Positions 16,374-25,699 are shown, counted from the stretch's first letter. The stretch is DNA of 64,000 bases from Actinopolymorpha alba DSM 45243 (GCF_000373925.1 NZ_KB892731.1:33532-97531), one strand, 5' to 3'. Notes: generated from the letters alone by a model not told the origin. Numbers and translations: made by a program.

Positions 16374-17762
16374 TTGAAGGCGCTGTGGTTGTTCGGCACC
16401 CTCACGAGCGCCGCACTGGGCGCGATCGCGGCATTGATGCTGACGCTCGCACCCAATGATCTCGGCATGGCGCTGGTTGGCGCCCTTGTGTGCCTTACGA
16501 TCTTTGTCATCTGGCCCTGGTTGGCACTTCCGGTCGGAATTGTCGGTGGCGAGATCGCCTCCTCGTTTCTTTTCGGCCGCGATCTCAGGGTGATCATAGG
16601 AATTCACGGCGGAATCCTGCTCGCCGGCAGCCTGGCCATGCTGATTCGTCAGCTCTTCGCTCCCGGAAGCGAAGGAAGGATCAAGACCCGCGTCGACCTC
16701 GGAATGCTGCTCATCGGCCTGGTCGCGCTGCTCGGTGCCGGCTATGGCATTGCCCGCGGGAACGCGCCATACCTCACCCTTGTCGCGGGATATGCCGTCG
16801 CGGTCATCCCAGCGTACTTCTTCGTCGCCACGTACAGCCTCAACACGCCTGCCCGATTGAAGCGCGCGGCAATCGCGTACGTCGTAGGTGGGACGGTGTT
16901 GGCCGGCGCCAGCCTCACGACTCCCGGCCAACACGGCGGGCTGATCTCCGCCCTGGCGGTAGTGCCACTGCTGGCCATCGGTCGGGTCGCGAGTCCCTGG
17001 CGCCGGGTCGGTCTCGTGGTCCTCCTGGCCATCCTCATGGCCGACACCGTGCTGGCGAGTTCGCGGACCATCTGGGTGGTCACCGGCGTCGCCCTGGTCG
17101 TGCTCCTCATTCGTGGATCACCCACCGTGCGCCTGCGGGTCATTCTCGCGGCTACGGCCGGAGCGCTGATCATCCTTGGTGGGGCCGCCGTCAGCAGCGG
17201 CCTCGGGGAGCGCACCGGACTGATCGCGGAAAAGATCGTCTCCTCGACCGGCGTGCGCGAAACCGAATCCATGGTCGGCCTGCGCGCCTTCGTGGACAGC
17301 CCACTTATCGGCCAGGGCCTTGGGCAGACCGCCACCGACATTTTCATTCCGATGTACCGCGTGGCAGATGTCGGCCCGATCTACCACGCCTTCTGGTTGA
17401 TCATTCTCGCCAACCTCGGCCTGGTCGGCCTGGTCGTTCTGCTCTGGCCACTCCTGGCTTCCATCCGCGTCGGCCTGACCAGTCGCGACGGCCTCGCCCT
17501 GAGCTTCGCCGCACTCACCTGCGGTTGGCTCGTCGGCGCGGCGTTCGCCGGTCCCAATGACGGGCACTGGGAGTTCGGCCTGCTCCCCGCGTTGACCTTC
17601 CTCGCCTGGCAGCTGAGTTCGAGCCAGCGCCACGCGCAAGCATTAGGAGATCAGCAATGTTCACCGAATCGGCTGCCGCAGCACGGGTGGCGGACACCGA
17701 CCTGGGCGCGACAGCCGTCGTCGTCACCTACAACTCAGCCGCCTACCTCGCTGACTGTATAA
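16374..17762 (+). CDS. Wzy/O-antigen-ligase-like polymerase (membrane)
   Basis: The 462-residue product has about ten transmembrane helices in the first 420 residues, with a large loop near ETESMVGLRAFVDSPLIGQGLGQ. That loop holds the small Gly-rich RAF-DSPLIGxGLG motif typical of Wzy/WaaL-type O-antigen ligases. It likely polymerises repeat units outside the membrane. The start used is TTG 16374, which lacks a convincing ribosome-binding site, so the true start may be slightly downstream. The last 35 codons run out of frame through the beginning of the next gene (106-base overlap) and look non-native, suggesting loss of the original stop. Confidence 0.75.
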   Translation: MKALWLFGTLTSAALGAIAALMLTLAPNDLGMALVGALVCLTIFVIWPWLALPVGIVGGEIASSFLFGRDLRVIIGIHGGILLAGSLAMLIRQLFAPGSEGRIKTRVDLGMLLIGLVALLGAGYGIARGNAPYLTLVAGYAVAVIPAYFFVATYSLNTPARLKRAAIAYVVGGTVLAGASLTTPGQHGGLISALAVVPLLAIGRVASPWRRVGLVVLLAILMADTVLASSRTIWVVTGVALVVLLIRGSPTVRLRVILAATAGALIILGGAAVSSGLGERTGLIAEKIVSSTGVRETESMVGLRAFVDSPLIGQGLGQTATDIFIPMYRVADVGPIYHAFWLIILANLGLVGLVVLLWPLLASIRVGLTSRDGLALSFAALTCGWLVGAAFAGPNDGHWEFGLLPALTFLAWQLSSSQRHAQALGDQQCSPNRLPQHGWRTPTWARQPSSSPTTQPPTSLTV

Positions 17763-18658
17763 ACGCACTCCAGGACTCGGGACTGGCCGTCAGGGTGGTC
17801 GACAACGCTTCCACGGACGGGACTCCCGCTCTGATCGCGTCGAGGTTCCCGGACGTTCTCCTGACGGTCAACGACATCAATGTCGGCTTCGCGGCCGCCG
17901 TCAACCAGGCCCTGACAGATGTGGGCACCGACGTGGCGCTCCTGGTGAATCCTGACTGCGTCCTCGCCCCTGGTACCGCGGACGCGTTGGTACGGACGCT
18001 CCGGGAGAGACCTGAGGTCGGCGTCGTCGGGCCCAGGCTGGTCGGCGCCGATGGCACAGTGCGCGGGAGCGCCAACACCTTCGAGTCCTTCCTCAGTGTC
18101 GTCGCCGGAAAGTTCGGCGGCCGTCTCCTACCCATACGCCTTCGCCGGTTGGTCTGTGTCGGGCGGCGACGGCGCACATACGCCTTATGTCTTCAGGGAC
18201 CGAGCGCGCCGGTGTCGGTGGACTGGCTGTGTGGCGCCTGCCTGGCCGTTCGTACCTCGCTGCTCGGCAAGCTGGGTGGTCTAGATCCGGGCTACTTCAT
18301 GTACTACGAGGACGAGGACCTGTGCCTGCGGGTATGGCGCACCGGGAGTCGCGTGCTCTACCTGCCAGCCGTCGAGGCCATGCATGTCGGCGGAGCGAGC
18401 AGTGGCGACAATCCCTGGTCCGTGCTGCCCTACCTCTACCAGAGCATGCTGCGGTTCTTCGTCCTGCATCGCCGTCGCACCTATCCGCTGTTGCGCGGGG
18501 CCATCCTGATCCGTGCGGTGCTGGGCATGTCCGCTGCCGCCTTCCGCTCGCTGCGCCCGTCAGGCGACGGGCGCGCACGAGCCCACGCCTGGACACAGAT
18601 CGCGCGCATCGCTCTCACCACCCAATCGTCGGGGAGGGAGACGGCATGCACGTCCTGA
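17657..18658 (+). CDS. GT2 glycosyltransferase, WbbL/rhamnosyltransferase-like
   Basis: The 333-residue enzyme reads AVVVTYNSAAYLADCINAL, VVDNASTDGTPAL, VALLVNPDCVLAPGTADAL and the acceptor-side block GYFMYYEDEDLCLRVWRTG, the EDxD region expected in WbbL-like rhamnosyltransferases. ATG 17657 is preceded by GGAG nine bases upstream, supporting this start despite the overlap with the upstream frame. The C-terminus (RTYPLLRGAILIRAVLGMSAAAF) is amphipathic and may associate with the membrane. The next gene starts inside its last codons. Confidence 0.88.
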   Translation: MFTESAAAARVADTDLGATAVVVTYNSAAYLADCINALQDSGLAVRVVDNASTDGTPALIASRFPDVLLTVNDINVGFAAAVNQALTDVGTDVALLVNPDCVLAPGTADALVRTLRERPEVGVVGPRLVGADGTVRGSANTFESFLSVVAGKFGGRLLPIRLRRLVCVGRRRRTYALCLQGPSAPVSVDWLCGACLAVRTSLLGKLGGLDPGYFMYYEDEDLCLRVWRTGSRVLYLPAVEAMHVGGASSGDNPWSVLPYLYQSMLRFFVLHRRRTYPLLRGAILIRAVLGMSAAAFRSLRPSGDGRARAHAWTQIARIALTTQSSGRETACTS

Positions 18659-19881
18659 TCGCCGCGGTCCCCTATCGCACGGAACACTGGCTCGATCTCC
18701 TCAGAGTGCTCGTGAGAAGACCCGACATCGAAATCACCTTCTTCACCGCGAGCACCTCCGACCGATCCCGTCAGGCTCTGGAGTACCTCGCGGAGACCTT
18801 CCCGCACTTTCGTTTCCACGTCGCCCCGAGACTGATCGGCGAAGAAGGCACGGGCCACATGGCCTCGGTGATGTACCGCCCGGGCAGCGCGCGAGTGCTG
18901 AAGTCCCGCCGGCCCGACGTCCTGCACATCATCGGAGAGCCGGCGTACCTGTCCACCGCACAGATGCTCGCCCTTCGCAAGAGGTACTGGCCCGACGTGC
19001 CCGTCACGATGTATGCGGCGCAGAACGTCGTTACCCGCTTCCCCTTCCCCTTCCCGTCGCTGGAGCAGCGGGCCTACGATGCCATCGACTGTGCCTTGCC
19101 GATCACGCCGGCCGCCGAGAACGTCCTGCGGACAAAGGGATATCGGGGTCAGGTCCGGCTGGTTCCGCTGGGGGTTGACACCGAACTCTTCCAACCCGTC
19201 GCCATGCCGTTACCGTCTCATCCGTTCACGGTCGGCTTCGTCGGATGGTTCACGCGTTACAAGGGCATCGGGGACCTCCTCGCCGCTGCCCGGCAGATCG
19301 ACTGCGACCTTCTGTTCGTGGGGAGCGGCAGCCTGAGCGAGGAGATCCAGCAGGAGGCCGCCAGGCGCCCGGGACGGATCGAGCTGCATTCGTGGGTGGA
19401 TCGGCGCGACCTGCCGGCTCTGCTCGCCCGCATGGATGTCCTTGCCCTTCCGTCGGTCGAGCTTGTGCAACGCAACGTCGCACCGTGGATCGGCATCCCT
19501 CTACGCGAACAGTTCGGACGCGTCCTCGTCGAAGCGATGGCGTGCGGGGTTCCCGTGGTGGGCAGCGACGTGGGTGAACTCCCCTACGTCATCGGATCCG
19601 CTGGCCTCATCTTTCGCGCTGGCAACCCGGCCGCGCTCGCCACTCGCCTCGCGCAGATCCGGGACGACCCGGCACTTGCTCAACGCCTTGGCGCCGCTGG
19701 TCAAACCCGTGCCCAGCTCTTCAGCTGGTCACGCATCGCCGACAGTCTCTGCCAGACCTGGCAAGGCCTGCTTGACACCCGCCTACGCGTCGGCCACGAA
19801 GGAATGTTCCGAACCACCACACCATGGGGCACGGCGCCCGCGCCACTCCCAATCCGAGAGAAGGAAGGGCAAACACTGTGA
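18646..19881 (+). CDS. GT4-family glycosyltransferase
   Basis: About 411 residues from ATG 18646, which follows GGGAGGGAG. GT-B features are MHVLIAAVPYRTEHWLDLL at the N-terminus, then VRLVPLGVDTELF, FTVGFVGWFTRYKGIGDLL (donor-domain start), LLFVGSGSLSEEI and EQFGRVLVEAMACGVPVVGSDVGELP, the E-x7-E donor-binding loop. It is likely a mannosyl or glucosyl transferase of the same surface polysaccharide. The stop overlaps the next start as GTGA. Confidence 0.9.
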   Translation: MHVLIAAVPYRTEHWLDLLRVLVRRPDIEITFFTASTSDRSRQALEYLAETFPHFRFHVAPRLIGEEGTGHMASVMYRPGSARVLKSRRPDVLHIIGEPAYLSTAQMLALRKRYWPDVPVTMYAAQNVVTRFPFPFPSLEQRAYDAIDCALPITPAAENVLRTKGYRGQVRLVPLGVDTELFQPVAMPLPSHPFTVGFVGWFTRYKGIGDLLAAARQIDCDLLFVGSGSLSEEIQQEAARRPGRIELHSWVDRRDLPALLARMDVLALPSVELVQRNVAPWIGIPLREQFGRVLVEAMACGVPVVGSDVGELPYVIGSAGLIFRAGNPAALATRLAQIRDDPALAQRLGAAGQTRAQLFSWSRIADSLCQTWQGLLDTRLRVGHEGMFRTTTPWGTAPAPLPIREKEGQTL

Positions 19882-21467
19882 GCGCTCCCCTGAATGCGGG
19901 CGCGGTCTGGCGTACCGCACGGTGGCCCGCCGCCATCACGCTGCTGTCCATCGGCGCGGGCGTCGCCGGCGCGTTCTGGGTAACGGACCAGATCCCGCCC
20001 AGCTACGAAGCCAAGGCGTCGACCGTGATCGCCGCCTACATCTTCGAGGACAAGGTGGTCAACGAGCCGGCAGGCCGTGGCACGGGGACCGGTGACACGC
20101 CGAGTCCTGCGGAAACCACCAGGACGGTGAGTGTCCCGGTCTACGACGCCGCCATCTCACAGGCCATGGTGGGCTCGGTCGCGCGCCTGGCCGAATCCAC
20201 TGAGGTGGCGCTCGCGACCGCCGCGGCGGCTCGCCTGCCAAGGGAAGATGTGCTGGACCACATCGATGCGAGCTACGAGCCCAACGTCCAGATCATCACG
20301 CTCACCACCAGAGCTGGCACGGCACGTGACGCCGCTACGATGGCCAACGCGGCGGCGAATGTCCTTCGACAGAAGGTGGGCGCGGGCAGCATCTCGGGGC
20401 GCAGAGGAACGCTCTACGCCCAACCCCTCGACAGGGCGACCCCGCCGGAATCTCCGGTGACACCCAAACCGCTCATTAACCTGCTCCTGGGTGGCTTCGT
20501 GGGACTGCTCGTCGCGATCGGGGTCATCCTGCTTCGGCGCAAGCTCGACGACCGCCTGCGTTCGTCCGTCCAGATCGAGAAGGAACTCGGTCTGGGAGTC
20601 CTGGCCGTGCTGCCGCGAGTACGCCGTCACCACGCCCGGAAGCGGGCGCGTAAGGCCTACGGTCGAAACAGGATCGCGCGGCCGGTCGGCTCCGCCGTGG
20701 CAGCGCTCTCGCCCCTGACCGACTCACCGGGCCGCCGGTTCCTGATCACAAGCGTCGGTGAGAGAGAACACAAGACGCTGGTGTCAGCCGCACTCGCCCT
20801 CGGCTTCGCCGACCAGCGCTACCACGTGACTCTCGTCGAAGGTCAACTACACAAGCCGGAACTCCTCCGGCATTTCCCCGAAAGCGCCGAACAGAGTATC
20901 CAGCAACTCCTTTCCGCGAACGAGTTCAAGCTCTCCGCTTCCTCACCGGACACACTGCGCGTCGTCTCGGGACAGGCGATGGATGTCGAGATCAGCCGGA
21001 CCCTGCTGCGCGGTCAGGCGTTCGCCCGATTCGTCGACACGACCGCCGATCACAGCGACGTCGTGTTGTTCAACGGCCCGGCCGTCCTTGCCAGCGCGGA
21101 CGTCGCCGCGCTCGCGGCACACACTGACGCTGTCATCCTTGTCGTCCGTAGTGGCACCACCCGGATTGACGATGCGCGCCGGGCGATCAACGTTCTCCAA
21201 CGACTGGCACTTCCCATCGCCGGGATCGTGATCACGGACGCGGTCGATCGTGGGCTTGGGGGCTCCAGCCAGCCCGCGATCCAGGTACCCGACCTCACGC
21301 CAGTCCCTGGACAACCGCTGGTGCCCACGATGGGAGTCGGGCAGGGCTATGTCGGTGTCGACGACCGCGACGCTCCTCCGCAGCGGAAGAGCCTTCCGCA
21401 GGAAGCATTGGTGGGCCGCGAGCAGGCCATGTCCTCCGAAACTGACAACCAGGCCATCAGCAACTAG
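19878..21467 (+). CDS. Wzz/polysaccharide co-polymerase with degenerate BY-kinase domain
   Basis: The 529-residue product from GTG 19878 has an N-terminal helix (PAAITLLSIGAGVAGAFWV), an extracytoplasmic region of about 160 residues, and a second helix (LINLLLGGFVGLLVAIGVIL). A cytoplasmic domain laid out like BY-kinases (CpsD/Wzc) follows. The nucleotide-binding motifs are altered: the Walker A position reads SVGEREHKTLVSA, Walker A' VTLVEGQLHKPEL without the usual Asp, and Walker B DVVLFNGPAVL. No C-terminal Tyr cluster is seen. It probably controls chain length as a structural partner rather than as a kinase (inference). Confidence 0.82.
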   Translation: MSAPLNAGAVWRTARWPAAITLLSIGAGVAGAFWVTDQIPPSYEAKASTVIAAYIFEDKVVNEPAGRGTGTGDTPSPAETTRTVSVPVYDAAISQAMVGSVARLAESTEVALATAAAARLPREDVLDHIDASYEPNVQIITLTTRAGTARDAATMANAAANVLRQKVGAGSISGRRGTLYAQPLDRATPPESPVTPKPLINLLLGGFVGLLVAIGVILLRRKLDDRLRSSVQIEKELGLGVLAVLPRVRRHHARKRARKAYGRNRIARPVGSAVAALSPLTDSPGRRFLITSVGEREHKTLVSAALALGFADQRYHVTLVEGQLHKPELLRHFPESAEQSIQQLLSANEFKLSASSPDTLRVVSGQAMDVEISRTLLRGQAFARFVDTTADHSDVVLFNGPAVLASADVAALAAHTDAVILVVRSGTTRIDDARRAINVLQRLALPIAGIVITDAVDRGLGGSSQPAIQVPDLTPVPGQPLVPTMGVGQGYVGVDDRDAPPQRKSLPQEALVGREQAMSSETDNQAISN

Positions 21468-21538
21468 GAGCGACCCATTCGTGCTCGGCGCTTGCTCCCA
21501 GCCTGCGCCGAGCACGAAGGTCGAGAACGGAGCAGACC

Positions 21539-22315
21539 ATGCTGAAGGAGCGAATTCGCGGGACCGGTGAGCTGCTCGCCGGCTACCGCCGGGCCGGCGA
21601 GTCGCTGTCGGGCCACCAGGTTCCGCAGGGCACCGGTCAGCTGCGGTGCCCGTGCTGCGGGGGTTGGGAGTTCTCCCAGCCGCCGGTCCTGTGGCCGAAG
21701 CTGATCGAGGAGTGGCAGCTGACCGAAGAGGAAGTCCGCTACATCGATCGGCAGCAGGGGATGCGGTGCATGCGGTGCCGGATGACGCTGCGTTCTCTGG
21801 CGCTGGCACATGCGATCACGACGTTGTACGGACCGCCGCGGCTGTTTCCGTTCTTCATGGTGCGCCATCCGCTGCTCAGGGTTCTCGAAGTAAACGCGGC
21901 GGGAAACCTCCATCATGCGTTGCGGTTTCTGCCCCGCACGGTGTCGACCAACTATCCCGAGGTCGACATGATGGAGTTACCTTTCCGCGATGCGTCGTTC
22001 GATCTCGTGGTCCACTCCGACACCCTCGAACACGTGCCCGATCCCGTCCGAGGGCTTCGCGAATGCTTCCGCGTCCTGAAGCCACGCCGATGGGTCTGCT
22101 TCACGATTCCTGTGGTTGTCGGTCGGCTCACGCGGTCTCGAACCGGCAAGCCGCCGAGCTTCCACGGGTCCCCACCAAATGGCACGCCCGACTGTCTGGT
22201 GCAGACCGAGTACGGCGCCGACATGTGGACCCACCTCATGGAAGCCGGCGCGCGGGAATGCCGGATCATCAGCCTCGAGTACCCTGCGGCCCTCGCCATC
22301 GCGGGCCGTAAATAA
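21539..22315 (+). CDS. class I SAM-dependent methyltransferase with Cys4 zinc ribbon
   Basis: The 258-residue product carries two CxxC pairs (LRCPCCGGWEF near residue 35 and MRCMRCRMTL near 75), a likely zinc knuckle, followed by a methyltransferase core: HPLLRVLEVNAAGN, DMMELPFRDASFDLVVHSDTLEHVPDPVRGLRECFRVLKP and a GT-like tail. Methyltransferases of this type often act in glycan clusters on nucleotide- or lipid-linked sugars. The ATG has GGAG ten bases upstream. It closes the forward-running part of the cluster and is followed by a convergent methyltransferase gene. Confidence 0.82.
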   Translation: MLKERIRGTGELLAGYRRAGESLSGHQVPQGTGQLRCPCCGGWEFSQPPVLWPKLIEEWQLTEEEVRYIDRQQGMRCMRCRMTLRSLALAHAITTLYGPPRLFPFFMVRHPLLRVLEVNAAGNLHHALRFLPRTVSTNYPEVDMMELPFRDASFDLVVHSDTLEHVPDPVRGLRECFRVLKPRRWVCFTIPVVVGRLTRSRTGKPPSFHGSPPNGTPDCLVQTEYGADMWTHLMEAGARECRIISLEYPAALAIAGRK

Positions 22316-22331
22316 GGCGACGCCGGATCGG

Positions 22332-23180
22332 TCAGATTGTCTTCCGCAACCAGAGCGCGCCACCCACACCGCCGGCGCGCGCCATCCATTCGGGTACGAC
22401 GTCGGCATGCGTTCGCCAGAGCCAGTTCGAGAAGAGACTGACCTGCCACTGCTGGTTGGCGACAAGGAATGCGTGTAGGGCGTACGCCTCGGTCCAGTCG
22501 CGGCCCTGCCGAAGCCACTGCTCGCCGTACTCGAACGGCCAGCCGATGTCGTGGAAGTGCACGGTCACTCCGGCGTTCAGGGTCGGCAACACCCGCAGGA
22601 GCAGCCACACGACATCGGAACCAGCCTTCACCACATGCGTGGAGTCGATGAAGAGCACGTCGCCGTCGTGGAGAGCCGTGTAGGCGGCCAGCGGAATCTC
22701 CTGCACCGGTTGGCGCAGGAGCCGCACCTTCAGGTCATCCCCCGGGCCGAGCAGTCGCATGAGTCGCTTCGGAGCTGGCTCGATGCAGGTGATCTCGATG
22801 TCGAGAGCGAACTCCTCGGCCGTGTCGAGAAGGCAGGCGGTCGAATACCCAGAACCCACCTCGATCACCCGTCGCGGTCGTAGGTGCCGCAGCATCGCCT
22901 GGTAGACAGCCGCGTCCGCGCGCCCGTAGATGCCGTTGCCCGGGTCGTAGCGGCGGCGGGAAAGGTCGAGCATGGGCAGCAGCTTTTCCCAAAGCTCGAG
23001 TTGCTCCGCTTCCCGCAGGTCCACCCCGGGCGCCTCGGCCGGCCAGGACAGGGCGCGCTCGACATCGGCGGGTGAGGAGATGGGCGAGTAGTAGTGGCCA
23101 GGCGGGACCCAGGTCGGCCGTCTGATGGCGCTCGTGACGCCCTGGACCGTGCGCACCGCCCGCCTCGCGATCCTGCGCAT
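22332..23180 (-). CDS. class I SAM-dependent methyltransferase
   Basis: The 282-residue product starts at ATG 23180, behind a clear GGAGG; upstream in-frame sequence overlaps the divergent flippase and is excluded. Residues about 110-140 read RPRRVIEVGSGYSTACLLDTAEE (SAM motif I), followed by DIEITCIEPAP, GDVLFIDSTHVVKAGSDVVWLLLRVLPTLNAGVTVHFHDIGWPF. The final HFHDI resembles the cephalosporin-hydroxylase/TylF-like group that uses a metal. The substrate is unknown, but the location suggests a sugar of the polysaccharide. The start lies 24 bases from the divergent flippase start. Confidence 0.83.
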   Translation of the reverse strand: MRRIARRAVRTVQGVTSAIRRPTWVPPGHYYSPISSPADVERALSWPAEAPGVDLREAEQLELWEKLLPMLDLSRRRYDPGNGIYGRADAAVYQAMLRHLRPRRVIEVGSGYSTACLLDTAEEFALDIEITCIEPAPKRLMRLLGPGDDLKVRLLRQPVQEIPLAAYTALHDGDVLFIDSTHVVKAGSDVVWLLLRVLPTLNAGVTVHFHDIGWPFEYGEQWLRQGRDWTEAYALHAFLVANQQWQVSLFSNWLWRTHADVVPEWMARAGGVGGALWLRKTI

Positions 23181-23204
23181 GTGATTCCTCCCCTGAAGCA
23201 GAAG

Positions 23205-24890
23205 ATGTCCTTTGGGGGGATTTCCGAAACGTCCGGCGGGAATCCTGCCGAGGTGCCTGGAGAGGAATCGCGCACCATCTCTGGCCGCCTCGCCCGCAAC
23301 AGCGTGATCCTCTTGGTCGCGCGCCTCGCCTCGGCATCGGCCGGCATGGTGGTGCTTCCCGTGCTGTACGGACGACTTGGCGAGCGCGAGTTCGGGATCT
23401 GGGCCATGCTCACCGGACTGGTTGCCCTGGCAGGTTATGCGGACCTGGGACTCGGCTCCGCGCAGACGCGCGAGGTTGCCCGGGCCGTCGACCTTGGGCG
23501 GCATCGCCAGGCACGGGCCGTCATGGCGGTGGGTGTCCTCTGGGGCGGCTGCCTTGGCATCCTCGCCTTGACAGGCACCGCCATCTGTTGGCCATGGCTG
23601 GCTCCGGTCTTCCATCTGGGCGACCTGGCCACACCTGCCCGGGACGCCGTACTCGTGCTCCTGCTGGGTTTTCTGCTCCGCAACCTCGCCTTGTCATGGC
23701 GTGCGGTCTTCGAGGGAACCCAGCATTACGGGCCGATCGCCGTCATCGACGCCGGCACCGCCGTGGCGAGTGCCGCGCTCACGGTCGTGGTCGCCATGCT
23801 GGGCGGAGGACTGGTGGCGTTGGCGGCCGCCCTGGCGGTGGTCGACGCGGGACGCGCTCTGACGGTGGTGATCGCGGCCCGGCGCCACGCGCCCACACTG
23901 ACGCCGAGCCTGCGATGCCTACGCCGATCAGACCTGCGCGAGACATTTGGCTACGGCGTACGCATCCAGGTGACCAACACAGCGGCGGCCATCAACAACG
24001 AGACCGACCGGCTGGTCCTCGCCGGCTTCTTCGGCCCTTCCGCGGTGGCCGGCTTCGAACCCGGCAGCAGGCTGGCGAATCTGTTGCGGCTGCTTCCGGT
24101 GTTCGCGCTCACGGCAATGTTTCCGGCGGCTGCGACGGTCGCGGCGAGCGGAGACTCGGCCCGGCTGGACCGGCTCCATATCGGGATGACTCGCTATCTC
24201 ACCACGTTCGCGATGGTCGGCGCCGCCGTGATGATGGTGACGGCAGATCCGCTTGTACGACTGTGGCTTGGGCACCCGGTGCCGTTCGCGGCCGTGACCG
24301 TTGCCCTCCTGGCGCCCGGCTACGCCGTTCACCTTGCCAGTGCGCCGGCCAGGGTGGTCACCAGGGCAGAGGGCTATCCCGGTGCCGAGACGAGGTACGC
24401 CTTGCTGTCCGCCGGGCTCAATGTCGTTCTGACGCTTCCTCTGCTGCGGGTCCTGGGCATGCGAGGCGTTCCTCTCGCGACCACCCTGGCTGTCGCGGTG
24501 GCGACGGCCTACTACTTCGGCCACGTCCACCGGAAGCTGGCCCGCCCACTCGCGCCGGTGCTGCACGCCATGTGGCCACCAACGCTCGCCGCTTCTGTCG
24601 CGGGAAGCCTTACCTGGTTGGCGGCACCGTACCTGCCAGGTGGAGCCGATCGAGCCGGAGCGGCACTCGCGGCGGCCTGTCAAGGCGCCTTGACGGTGTG
24701 CCTGGCCGCTCTGATCCTTGTCCTGCTTGGCTACTTCGACGCGCACGATCGCGCCAGGCTCCGCACGGCGCTGACCTCGCTACGGAAACCGAACTCCACC
24801 ACCCGGCTGACCGCCAGCGGTGACCGCCCCACGGCGCCGTTGGAAGCTCCCCGCCACGACACCGTTGACGCGGCTCAGGACGGAAGGTAA
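23205..24890 (+). CDS. Wzx-like polysaccharide flippase (copy 2)
   Basis: The 561-residue, 12-14 helix membrane protein is paralogous to the product of 12599. Shared blocks include ADLGLGSAQTREVARAV, FEPGSRLANLLRLLP, DPLVRLWLG and APYLPGGADR. It differs by an N-terminal extension of about 25 residues and a hydrophilic tail (RPTAPLEAPRHDTVDAAQDGR). ATG 23205 lacks a good ribosome-binding site and lies very near the divergent start, so GTG 23253 remains possible. Two flippases in one cluster suggest two glycans or a duplicated export step. Its end overlaps the convergent sulfotransferase gene by 16 bases. Confidence 0.87.
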   Translation: MSFGGISETSGGNPAEVPGEESRTISGRLARNSVILLVARLASASAGMVVLPVLYGRLGEREFGIWAMLTGLVALAGYADLGLGSAQTREVARAVDLGRHRQARAVMAVGVLWGGCLGILALTGTAICWPWLAPVFHLGDLATPARDAVLVLLLGFLLRNLALSWRAVFEGTQHYGPIAVIDAGTAVASAALTVVVAMLGGGLVALAAALAVVDAGRALTVVIAARRHAPTLTPSLRCLRRSDLRETFGYGVRIQVTNTAAAINNETDRLVLAGFFGPSAVAGFEPGSRLANLLRLLPVFALTAMFPAAATVAASGDSARLDRLHIGMTRYLTTFAMVGAAVMMVTADPLVRLWLGHPVPFAAVTVALLAPGYAVHLASAPARVVTRAEGYPGAETRYALLSAGLNVVLTLPLLRVLGMRGVPLATTLAVAVATAYYFGHVHRKLARPLAPVLHAMWPPTLAASVAGSLTWLAAPYLPGGADRAGAALAAACQGALTVCLAALILVLLGYFDAHDRARLRTALTSLRKPNSTTRLTASGDRPTAPLEAPRHDTVDAAQDGR

Positions 24891-25699
24891 CCCCACCTGC
24901 GCGCGATGCCCCGGAGTCTGTCCGGCACCACCTCAACGGGCGGGAGGGCGCGCCCTGGCCGCACCTTGCCCGCGCGGATCTTTTCGTTCCAGTCGCCGAG
25001 GCCGATCCAGAATGGACCGTGATCGCGCTTGCCGTAGTCCAGCATGGTGGGTTCCCACGGGACCTCGAGGAATTCGCAGATCCGTTGCGTGGTCGCGGCC
25101 GGATCCGCGGTCAGGTCCTCGTAGCGAACGGTGTGGCCAGGCAGCGTACGGCGGGCACGATCCACGGCTTCGACGAACTCCAACACCTCCGCCACAGCCA
25201 GGTCGAAAGCACCCCCAGGACGCGCGGCAGAGAACGACTCGAGGATCGAGCCCGGATGCCGGAGCAGGAAGAGGTAGCGCGCCTGCGGCCAGCAGTGAGC
25301 CAGCCGGGACCAGTCCAGTGCGTTCGCGGGGGTCTTGTCGACGATCACAGACTTGCCGCTGCGGCCGAGTTCGCGGTGGAGCAGGCGATCCCAGAGCAGA
25401 TGCTCAAGCTCCTTGTGGTCGATTCCGAGAAGGTTGACCGCGGTTTCGGCGTACGACTCCCCGATGGTGACCCCGAGCGTCTGAAGGTGAAGCTCATGAG
25501 GAGCATGAATCTGGGAGTGGCTGTTGAGCAGGACCCGCAGGAGGGTGGAGCCCGAACGCGGTGGACAGATCACGAATACCGGTGACCGGACCAGACGGGC
25601 AGAAGGCTTGACCCGCAACGGGCGGCCCTGCCCTAGCCCGTGGGATATCCGGCGTGCCCGGAGGGCGACCTTCTGCAGCGCCGGCGAGCGCAATGTCAT
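24875..25699 (-). CDS. sulfotransferase family protein
   Basis: The 274-residue product from ATG 25699 shows the 5'-phosphosulfate-binding loop PVFVICPPRSGSTLLRVLLNSH (residues about 38-58), the 3'-phosphate region YLFLLRHPGSILESFSAA and VRYEDLTADPAATTQRICEFLEVP, as in PAPS-dependent sulfotransferases. It would add sulfate to a glycan or glycolipid hydroxyl. GGAGGTGA lies ten bases upstream of the start. Sulfated exopolysaccharide is plausible from context, not shown. Confidence 0.88.
   Translation of the reverse strand: MTLRSPALQKVALRARRISHGLGQGRPLRVKPSARLVRSPVFVICPPRSGSTLLRVLLNSHSQIHAPHELHLQTLGVTIGESYAETAVNLLGIDHKELEHLLWDRLLHRELGRSGKSVIVDKTPANALDWSRLAHCWPQARYLFLLRHPGSILESFSAARPGGAFDLAVAEVLEFVEAVDRARRTLPGHTVRYEDLTADPAATTQRICEFLEVPWEPTMLDYGKRDHGPFWIGLGDWNEKIRAGKVRPGRALPPVEVVPDRLRGIARRWGYLPS

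Noticed and set aside
22332-23615. 427-codon version of the minus-strand methyltransferase
   Set aside because: The upstream part overlaps the divergent flippase; the GGAGG-supported ATG at 23180 fits the family.
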